Below, piece by piece: positions 58,697 through 64,000 of a stretch of 64,000 nucleotides of DNA. The notes beneath the pieces are model-generated. The model saw only the letters and a program-made list of their open reading frames with translations. It made no database searches and was not told the origin of the DNA. This stretch comes from a virus. The DNA lies in IMG/VR virus record IMGVR_UViG_3300005613_000008, positions 62,001-126,000 of that record; one strand, 5' to 3'. Within the stretch, counting starts at the first letter, position 1. Each line of letters begins with the position of its first letter. Both the position numbers and the translations under genes were made by a program.

Positions 58697-59590
58697 ATGG
58701 ATAAAGACTTTTACAACCAGTCGTCGGCTGCTAACCTAGGCTGGGATCCCACTTGGTTTGGGGAAAAACACTTTGACGACAAACTTGTAAGAGCAATCAA
58801 GAGGTTTCAGAAATCTTATGGTCTCAAAGCTGACGGATTGTGTGGTCCTTCAACCTTCCGCCGCCTTTGGGTTGAGAGACAAGAAAACATTGACAACCAT
58901 AAGCCTGAAGATCCTCATTATTCTAACTACATTGTTTACAATGGAGAGTTTACTCCTATCAAATGGGACAAACTTGTTCTATGGTCCGAGCGCGGCGGTC
59001 TTGCCGCCCGCTCTGGCACCTACTACGACTACACAGGCAGACCAAAGCGCGACGTAAAACTATTCGTCAACCATTGGGATGTCTGTTTGTCCTCAGCACA
59101 ATGTCAGAAGGTATTGGACAAGCGTGGCATCTCCGTACATTTCTTGATTGATAATGACGGCACAATTTATCAGACCCTTGACCTACAGCACGCAGCATTT
59201 CACGCTGGTAATGTAAATCGTAAGTCTGTTGGTGTCGAGATCTCAAACGCATACTACCCAAAATACCAGAGCACCTATGTTCGCAATGGCTTTGGAGAAA
59301 GACCGCTTATTAAGGGAGCGCGAGTTCATTACGATGAACTTGAGCCATTCCTTGGTTTTTATCCAGTTCAGATAGAAGCTCTCAAAGCGCTGTGGCAAGC
59401 TATTCATAACGCTTGTGATGTCCCATTTGTAACCCCAACAAACCAGTTCGATAAAACCTCCACAGTTTATGAACAGTCTTGGGCTTATGGTAAGGAGCGT
59501 GGATTCGTCAGCCACTACCACGTCAATAAGAAGAAGATCGACTGCGCAGGGCTGGACATAAAAACTTTGCTATCTGAACTTGACGACTGA
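58697..59590 (+). CDS. N-acetylmuramoyl-L-alanine amidase endolysin
   Basis: 297 residues. An N-terminal peptidoglycan-binding domain (~30-60; VRAIKRFQKSYGLKADGLCG then PSTFRRLW) is followed by an amidase_2/PGRP-type domain with zinc-ligand-like positions: NHWDVC (~126), LQHAAFHAGNVNRKSVGVEI (~163-182) and SHYHVNKKKIDCAG (~271). It cleaves between muramic acid and L-alanine of the cell wall at lysis. There is no signal peptide, so a holin (candidate at 10690) would release it. Encoded far from the holin and spanins. Confidence 0.87.
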   Translation: MDKDFYNQSSAANLGWDPTWFGEKHFDDKLVRAIKRFQKSYGLKADGLCGPSTFRRLWVERQENIDNHKPEDPHYSNYIVYNGEFTPIKWDKLVLWSERGGLAARSGTYYDYTGRPKRDVKLFVNHWDVCLSSAQCQKVLDKRGISVHFLIDNDGTIYQTLDLQHAAFHAGNVNRKSVGVEISNAYYPKYQSTYVRNGFGERPLIKGARVHYDELEPFLGFYPVQIEALKALWQAIHNACDVPFVTPTNQFDKTSTVYEQSWAYGKERGFVSHYHVNKKKIDCAGLDIKTLLSELDD

Positions 59591-59608
59591 CCTGCGACCT
59601 GTTATGTT
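59580..59608 (+). promoter_or_regulatory. Promoter of thyX, TTGACG-17-TATGTT
   Basis: -35 at 59580-59585 overlaps the endolysin stop; -10 at 59603-59608 is preceded by GT. ACGGAGAG follows before the ATG. Confidence 0.6.
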
Positions 59609-59628
59609 ATAGACATAACGGAGAGCAA

Positions 59629-60279
59629 ATGGATAACAAAGTAGAACTAATTGGGACTTATGGAGAAGATCTAACTCACGCACTCTCGGCTTGGACTAGC
59701 ACAAGCAGGCAGATCGGACCAAAGAAACTCGCAAGAGTTGGGAAATTGCTCAAGATGCTCGCAACTGAGGGTCATATGACGCCGTTCGAGAAGTCGTCTC
59801 TTCACTTTCTCGTGACGACCGACATCGCTACGCACATTCACCTACTCAAACACCGCATTGGCGTAAACATCAACGCAGAGTCGGCACGCTACAAAGAGTT
59901 TAAGATCGATAAGTATTATTTGCCTGTTGATTGGGACGAAGAAGAGCGCGGCGAACTAGAAACCTTTATCAAGGACGCCTACGACCGCTATCATAAGTGC
60001 ATTGCTCGCCTTGAGGAGAAGGGCTATGATCGTAAGCGCGCAAAGGAGAGCGCTCGACTCTATCTTCCATATGGCATTCAGATCACTTGCGACATTATGT
60101 TCAACTGGCGCTCTTTCGCTCATTTCCAGAAACTACGAAATGACGAGCACGCCCAGTTGGAGGTTCGTGAGGTCGCAGCAGAGATGCTACGACTTGTAGA
60201 AGAGCAGGGCGACTTCCCGATGACGATTGAGGCTATGACCGCAGCAGGAATGCTTCCAGCCAAGGAGAACGAAGAATGA
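59629..60279 (+). CDS. thyX: Flavin-dependent thymidylate synthase ThyX
   Basis: 216 residues. The ThyX signature appears as KHRIGVNINAESARYKEF (~74-91; family RHRxxS...SxRY), and the FAD/dUMP-binding NWRSFAHFQKLRNDEHAQLEVREVA (~158-182) is present. It methylates dUMP to dTMP using FADH2 and methylene-tetrahydrofolate. Together with the class II RNR it makes the phage independent of two host enzymes. It has its own early promoter and overlaps the next small gene by four bases. Confidence 0.92.
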   Translation: MDNKVELIGTYGEDLTHALSAWTSTSRQIGPKKLARVGKLLKMLATEGHMTPFEKSSLHFLVTTDIATHIHLLKHRIGVNINAESARYKEFKIDKYYLPVDWDEEERGELETFIKDAYDRYHKCIARLEEKGYDRKRAKESARLYLPYGIQITCDIMFNWRSFAHFQKLRNDEHAQLEVREVAAEMLRLVEEQGDFPMTIEAMTAAGMLPAKENEE

Positions 60280-60416
60280 AGATACCTCCAGCAATGCCTA
60301 AACTCAACAAAGAACAAAAAGCATATCAAGCCTCTAGAGATTGGTGGTATGTTTTTGCTGGATTTGTAATAGGCGCTATCCCAGCTTTTATCCTTGGATT
60401 TGAGTTAGCAAGATAA
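60276..60416 (+). CDS. 46-residue single-span membrane protein
   Basis: Starts in an ATGA overlap with thyX. A basic N-terminal half (MPKLNKEQKAYQASRDW) is followed by a hydrophobic helix WYVFAGFVIGAIPAFILGF and a short tail. Coupled translation and good hydrophobic pattern support it as a real small membrane gene; role unknown. Confidence 0.5.
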   Translation: MKIPPAMPKLNKEQKAYQASRDWWYVFAGFVIGAIPAFILGFELAR

Positions 60417-60438
60417 GGAGAACGAAGAATGATTGAAA

Positions 60439-60445
60439 CTATTTA
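60439..60445 (+). promoter_or_regulatory. Candidate late promoter element CTATTTA
   Basis: In GAAACTATTTATACTCGGAG, 15 bases before the ATG of the gene with a W-type leader. Confidence 0.45.
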
Positions 60446-60460
60446 TACTCGGAGAACCAA

Positions 60461-61093
60461 ATGGACAAATTTATAAATGAATGGAAAGAATTCTTAACAG
60501 AGAGTTCTATCAGCCGCACCTACGAACACATACTTAACCACGATACCGCATTTCTTACAGCGTTTCGTGACAATACAAAAGACAGAACCAAGTGTATGCC
60601 CGACCACAGCAAGACTATGGAGAACCTTGAACGCAATCGTCAATTAAAGGCTGTTCTACTCAACAAGGGCTACGGCGTTACAGCCGTTGCCGGCACTTAT
60701 GTCGAAGATTTTGGAACAAAAGCAGCCAAGGAAGTTAAGGAAGATTCATTCTTTGTTGTTAATCTCAAAGACGACCCAAACTTCAAGAATGTAATCACTG
60801 GCTTAGGCGAACATTTTTGTCAGGATTCTGTCCTATTTGTTCCCCGTGGTGGCGAGCAGTCATTTCTAATTGGTACAAATGACGCTGAGTTTCCCGGTTA
60901 CGGCAATGAAACTGAAACAGGCGGTTTCCTTGGCGGCAAGGAAGGCGAGTTTATGACTCGCGTTGGCAAATCCAAGCGACCCATTAAGTTTGCCGAAGGT
61001 CTTGAAACCAAAGCCAAGATGCAGAACAACACAAAGTTCCTTATCTCACGCCTTGCAAAGCAGGTAATCAAGGAGATGAAGGAGGAAAGTTGA
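60461..61093 (+). CDS. Protein with W-type leader and a C-terminal IKEMKEE helix
   Basis: 210 residues. The N-terminal MDKFINEWKEFLTESS is close in style to the T4 capsid-targeting peptide (aromatic amphipathic helix ending in L-T-E-S). The central part (GYGVTAVAGTYVEDFGTKAAKEVKEDSFFVV...LGEHFCQDSVLFVPRGG) is a compact alpha/beta region that I recognise as recurrent in phages but cannot name. The C-terminus LAKQVIKEMKEES echoes the other leader type. A late-type element lies directly upstream, although the surrounding genes are metabolic. Confidence 0.55.
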   Translation: MDKFINEWKEFLTESSISRTYEHILNHDTAFLTAFRDNTKDRTKCMPDHSKTMENLERNRQLKAVLLNKGYGVTAVAGTYVEDFGTKAAKEVKEDSFFVVNLKDDPNFKNVITGLGEHFCQDSVLFVPRGGEQSFLIGTNDAEFPGYGNETETGGFLGGKEGEFMTRVGKSKRPIKFAEGLETKAKMQNNTKFLISRLAKQVIKEMKEES

Positions 61094-61980
61094 ATCCCTA
61101 CTACGACGAAATCGTAGTTGGCTCTTCACTCCGCGCTGTTTTGTTTGCTGCTCTCAATGGCTTCCCTGTGTTTTTTACAAAACCAGAGAAGCCTTTTGAG
61201 TTTGATCATTTTGACCCGTCTATTGACTTGTCTAGTTGGGGGCTTCACAATGAACTTCAACTCTGGACAACGCCTGACGGCGACAAGGCGACAGGACAAA
61301 ATAAGATTGCTCTATGGGAACATGTTTTCTTTGTTCTCGGTTTGGAGGGACTAGCTCCGTTTTCCGATTTCTGCTCTTCACTGCGCATTGACGATAACAC
61401 CTTGACAGGATTCTCGGACTATGCTAAACTAAGGTCAGTTGATTTCGGCGTGTGTCACTACTTTGACGAACACGCCACTTACAACCTTCTACCTTGCGAG
61501 AACACACCAAAAACTTACAATGTCTACGATAGGTTCGCATTTATCAGAGGTGGCAAGCATCACTTTGATTTTATTGGAAGCGATGACCATTTCTGTAATG
61601 AGATCTGGTTCTATCCCAGTCCAAGGCAAGACGGCGAAACGCTCATTAAAGACGCCTGTGTGCTCTCAATTTTATCAGACGACCAGATAGACGACTTTGA
61701 TTTTTCAGAGACTATAGTGAAGCTCACAACCCTCAGAAAGATGAAAGATTTAGGACTAAGAGGACCAAAAAATGGGAAACAAGCAGACGGATCACAGAGA
61801 TACAGAAGTTTCAAGATTGAAGCGCTCAATCGCGATAAATTCCTATCATCTGCTCCAGTTTGGTTGGAGGCAGATTCGATCAAAGTTCCGCAGATTTCTG
61901 AAAAAGAACTTCTCCTACAACTCCCCGACATAGCTGAGAAGCACAAAAGGATTTTAAAGCACTTATGGCGAAGCATTTAG
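61090..61980 (+). CDS. Unknown protein with Rossmann-like N-terminus
   Basis: 296 residues from a TTG start after AAGGAGG, overlapping the previous gene by four bases. The N-terminus (YYDEIVVGSSLRAVLFAALNGFPVFF) resembles the beta-alpha-beta opening of a dinucleotide-binding fold, but the glycine motif GSSLRA is not canonical and no cofactor motif follows. The rest is unrecognised. It is paired with the next gene by a 16-base overlap. Confidence 0.5.
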   Translation: MNPYYDEIVVGSSLRAVLFAALNGFPVFFTKPEKPFEFDHFDPSIDLSSWGLHNELQLWTTPDGDKATGQNKIALWEHVFFVLGLEGLAPFSDFCSSLRIDDNTLTGFSDYAKLRSVDFGVCHYFDEHATYNLLPCENTPKTYNVYDRFAFIRGGKHHFDFIGSDDHFCNEIWFYPSPRQDGETLIKDACVLSILSDDQIDDFDFSETIVKLTTLRKMKDLGLRGPKNGKQADGSQRYRSFKIEALNRDKFLSSAPVWLEADSIKVPQISEKELLLQLPDIAEKHKRILKHLWRSI

Positions 61981-62849
61981 CAGGCATCATTCCATTAGCA
62001 AACTTTGAGGAAAATTTCAATCTTCCTTATGATTCGTTTATGCTTCCAATCCAAAACGACTTCACCCTTATCCAGAAGTCTGTGTTTGAGTGCGCTATGG
62101 CTGGCTGTTCTACGATTTGGATCGTAGCCAACGATGATCTTGCCCCTATGGTGAAAAGACATATAGGCGAGTGGGTCTATGATCCAGTTTACTTCTGGGA
62201 CGATTACATAAACAACCACATTGTCCAGCGTAGAACTCACATTCCAATCTACTATGTCCCGATCCTTCCAAAAGATAGAGACAAGCGCGATAGTTATGGT
62301 TGGTCTGCCTTATTTGGTATGCACTCTGCTTGGTATGTTTCTTACAGAATCTCAAAGTGGGTCGTCCCGAAGAAATACTTTGTTTCATTTCCGCACAACG
62401 CCTACGATTACTGGTCATTGCGAGAACACAGAAAGCAACTTTTTAACATCAAACGAAACTTCTTTTTTACTCACGAGGGCAAAACAATAAAAGACAATCT
62501 CCCGATCCCATTTACTATGCGCGGAGAAGATTTTATCCAGTGTCGAAGAGAGGTCAATAAACTTACAACCCGAGACCATTATCCACTGGGTTCTAACGAG
62601 ACTTGGCGTGACTTGAAGAAGATGCCGAAGGAAGAGCGCTGGTCTGCCCGGCACTTTGACCTCGCGACAATCTTTGACAAGGTGACCGAGGAAGACTGCT
62701 TCCGCGAAGAACTCGACTGGTTCTACGATCTCAGAGAGTGGGACGGCTACCGAGCCTACCTCGCGTCAGATAATGTCGTGGGATCGCCCAACTGGCGCTT
62801 GACAAAGCCGCACCAACTGAATAGATTATGTCAGGAGGAAGAGGAATGA
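61965..62849 (+). CDS. Putative nucleotidyltransferase-like protein
   Basis: 294 residues. The N-terminal LAGIIPLANFEENFNLPYDSFMLPI and ECAMAGCSTIWIVANDDL pattern is like the start of GT-A/nucleotidyltransferase folds, where the first loop binds NTP and the following strand positions a sugar or nucleoside. The canonical GxGTR-type loop and later metal-binding acids are not clearly preserved. Possibly it modifies nucleotides or sugars with its overlapping partner; this is speculative. TGA/ATGA overlap with the next gene. Confidence 0.4.
   Translation: MAKHLAGIIPLANFEENFNLPYDSFMLPIQNDFTLIQKSVFECAMAGCSTIWIVANDDLAPMVKRHIGEWVYDPVYFWDDYINNHIVQRRTHIPIYYVPILPKDRDKRDSYGWSALFGMHSAWYVSYRISKWVVPKKYFVSFPHNAYDYWSLREHRKQLFNIKRNFFFTHEGKTIKDNLPIPFTMRGEDFIQCRREVNKLTTRDHYPLGSNETWRDLKKMPKEERWSARHFDLATIFDKVTEEDCFREELDWFYDLREWDGYRAYLASDNVVGSPNWRLTKPHQLNRLCQEEEE
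62799..62827 (+). promoter_or_regulatory. Promoter-like TTGACA-17-TAGATT
   Basis: -35 at 62799-62804 and -10 at 62822-62827, inside the end of the preceding gene. The GT before the -10 seen elsewhere is missing. AGGAGG follows before the zinc-ribbon gene. Confidence 0.45.
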
Positions 62850-63127
62850 GATGTCACAAGTGTGACGAAGGCGTGCTGCAAATAACCGCTCTAACACCCC
62901 CAGACCAAGGGTGGGCTATTGGCTGTAATCGGTGTGATTATTCCAGTTGGATTCCAACAGCAGATCAGATGGTAACAGCACAGCCTATGACTGCGCCAAC
63001 AAAGATCAAGTGGAAAATTGAAGGGCACTACGCTCACCCTAGTTCGGAAGAACACCCACCAGATTGCCCTTGGCATAAAGATTGGCACGCCTGTAATTGT
63101 GGTTTCTTTGATGGAGAAGAAGAATGA
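62846..63127 (+). CDS. Zinc-ribbon protein
   Basis: 93 residues. MRCHKCDEG and GCNRCDYSSW form a classic pair of CxxC knuckles in the first 40 residues. A second His/Cys cluster CPWHKDWHACNCGF lies near the C-terminus. Likely a nucleic-acid- or protein-binding zinc module; no further assignment. ATGA overlaps link it to both neighbours. Confidence 0.55.
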   Translation: MRCHKCDEGVLQITALTPPDQGWAIGCNRCDYSSWIPTADQMVTAQPMTAPTKIKWKIEGHYAHPSSEEHPPDCPWHKDWHACNCGFFDGEEE

Positions 63128-63342
63128 AGTTTGAAAAAACTACTCATTGGCGCACCGAGATTGAAAACTGGGTCGCTACGATTACAAAATACAGCGACGC
63201 TGATGATTATTTCTGGAAAATCCAAACCAGAACTTTAGATTTTGGATTTGGTGATAGCTGGGAATGGAAGATTCTTGCTGAGGGAAAAGAAGAATCTCTT
63301 GCTAAGGCTAAAAGCGCGATTAAAGAATGGAGATCAAGGTAA
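63124..63342 (+). CDS. Small acidic protein of unknown function
   Basis: 72 residues. It has a mixed, Trp-rich sequence (HWRTEIENWVATI, YFWKIQTRTLDFGF, SWEWKILAEG) ending in a helix EESLAKAKSAIKEW, suggesting a small alpha/beta fold. No known family. Coupled upstream by ATGA. Confidence 0.5.
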   Translation: MKFEKTTHWRTEIENWVATITKYSDADDYFWKIQTRTLDFGFGDSWEWKILAEGKEESLAKAKSAIKEWRSR

Positions 63343-63344
63343 GA

Positions 63345-63761
63345 ATGGAAAACCACTACGAAGTCTGCTCTTATTGCGAAGGCAACGGCTACGACGAAGA
63401 AGGTGAGTGTCCTAACTGCCTTTCTCGCTGTGTTGTTCCTACTCTTGATGCTCTCGATCTGATCGATAGGCTGAGAGCAGAAAACAAAAGACTAATCCTT
63501 CTGAGAGAAAAACTCCGTGACGAGATTACTAAACTTGAAATGGAGAGAACAGACGACGAACTACGCGAAATGCTAGATCTTGCAGCAAAGCATGAAAACG
63601 AAGCAACAGCAGAGAACGAGATTATGAGAGAAAGGCTAAAAAAGATCAATAACCTTTCTCGCTATGCCGCAGAACAAGTAGCAAGAAAGCCAAAAGAAGC
63701 ACAACTAATTTTTGAAAAGATTCATGATCTTTCTGGAGGCATGTATGGGAAAATTTGCTAA
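63345..63761 (+). CDS. Protein with DnaJ-like Cys motif and coiled coil
   Basis: 138 residues from the ATG two bases after the previous stop, with AAGGTAAG as ribosome-binding site. CSYCEGNGYDEEGECPNC (~8-25) follows the CxxCxGxG...CxxC pattern of DnaJ zinc fingers. A long coiled coil occupies ~40-110. It may act as an adaptor; function unknown. The end overlaps the next gene by 17 bases. Confidence 0.5.
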   Translation: MENHYEVCSYCEGNGYDEEGECPNCLSRCVVPTLDALDLIDRLRAENKRLILLREKLRDEITKLEMERTDDELREMLDLAAKHENEATAENEIMRERLKKINNLSRYAAEQVARKPKEAQLIFEKIHDLSGGMYGKIC

Positions 63762-63942
63762 ATGGTATCTTCATTTTGATCTTTTTGGTCTTTGTTGGAA
63801 CATACATTTATTCACAAAGGACAAAAAGTATCAATTCTGGGGTTACCGTCTTGATTGGTACGATGGACCTATTCATTCTTTTGGTTTAGGACCGCTGCTA
63901 TACATTTGCACGCATGAAGAAGAATACATTCACAGAGGTTAA
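63745..63942 (+). CDS. Small aromatic-rich protein of unknown function
   Basis: 65 residues; the ATG after CTGGAGGC is preferred to an earlier in-frame ATG. The sequence is rich in Trp/Tyr/Phe (KWYLHFDLFGLCWNIHLF, YQFWGYRLDWYDGPIHSF), like a small beta-rich domain. No family recognised. Confidence 0.45.
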   Translation: MGKFAKWYLHFDLFGLCWNIHLFTKDKKYQFWGYRLDWYDGPIHSFGLGPLLYICTHEEEYIHRG

Positions 63943-64000
63943 TGATGAAACAAATGACCATAGAAGAAGGTCTTCACAGAAGCATCGATTATGATCCTAT
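63942..64000 (+). CDS. Start of a further gene, truncated by the window edge
   Basis: An ATGATG start overlaps the preceding TAA by one base, and the frame stays open to the edge (MKQMTIEEGLHRSIDYDP). Too short to assign. Confidence 0.4.
   Translation, partial: MMKQMTIEEGLHRSIDYDP

Noticed and set aside
61402-61430. TTGACA-17-TAAACT promoter-like match
   Set aside because: Lies deep in a coding region, lacks the GT before the -10 and has no gene start behind it.

Overview
This window is part of the genome of a large tailed, contractile-tail bacteriophage with a T4-type virion programme. Nearly every gene is on the + strand, genes are packed with 1-16 base overlaps, and the base composition leans to A/T. 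Recognisable hallmarks are the T4-style large terminase, portal, U9-type prohead protease, core scaffold and gp23-like capsid protein, a 930-residue contractile sheath with its tube, and a gp32-like SSB, RecA/UvsX, DnaB-type helicase and DnaG-type primase. A monomeric B12-dependent ribonucleotide reductase, ThyX, a GroES-like co-chaperonin and a phage bS21 fit an aquatic (probably marine) phage of a Gram-negative, cobalamin-using host. That host and habitat call is inference. No tRNA genes, integrase, insertion sequence or CRISPR array were seen.

Layout. 1-2.4 kb: two paralogous virion proteins and a membrane protein with an HExxH motif. 2.4-10 kb: RuvC-like nuclease, GIY-YIG homing endonuclease overlapping the primase, a fused SbcD-SbcC (gp47-gp46) protein and an FtsZ/tubulin-like GTPase. 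10-13.9 kb: small proteins, including a likely holin and two spanin-like proteins. 13.9-31.5 kb: terminase, portal, protease, core proteins, bS21, four fibre-like proteins interrupted by a glycosyltransferase, scaffold and major capsid protein. 31.5-46.8 kb: neck, sheath, tube, a tail-assembly chaperone with an apparent recoding site, tape measure and baseplate. 46.8-56 kb: family A DNA polymerase, a second divergent tubulin/FtsZ-like protein, SSB, RecA, 5' nuclease, two unusual chimeric proteins and helicase. 56-64 kb: class II RNR, GroES, amidase endolysin, ThyX and small accessory genes.

Four threads tie the window together. (1) A short amphipathic motif of the type MKITKxxLKQIIKEEL recurs in about a dozen otherwise unrelated proteins, usually at the very N-terminus. 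It resembles the T4 capsid-targeting peptide and contains an (I/L)-x-E site of the kind cut by gp21 proteases, so these may be internal capsid proteins. (2) Two promoter classes can be read by eye. TTGACA-N15-GT-TAYNTT precedes replication and metabolism genes. An ACTATTTA element precedes virion genes, often just after a terminator, and also precedes motif-bearing genes stranded among replication genes. (3) The tail-assembly chaperone at 37751 continues in the +1/-2 frame past a run of seven T, without any usable start codon. (4) Two tubulin/FtsZ-superfamily proteins are encoded, one apparently lacking the T7-loop catalytic acids.

All function calls come from reading the sequence. No database or structure search was run.
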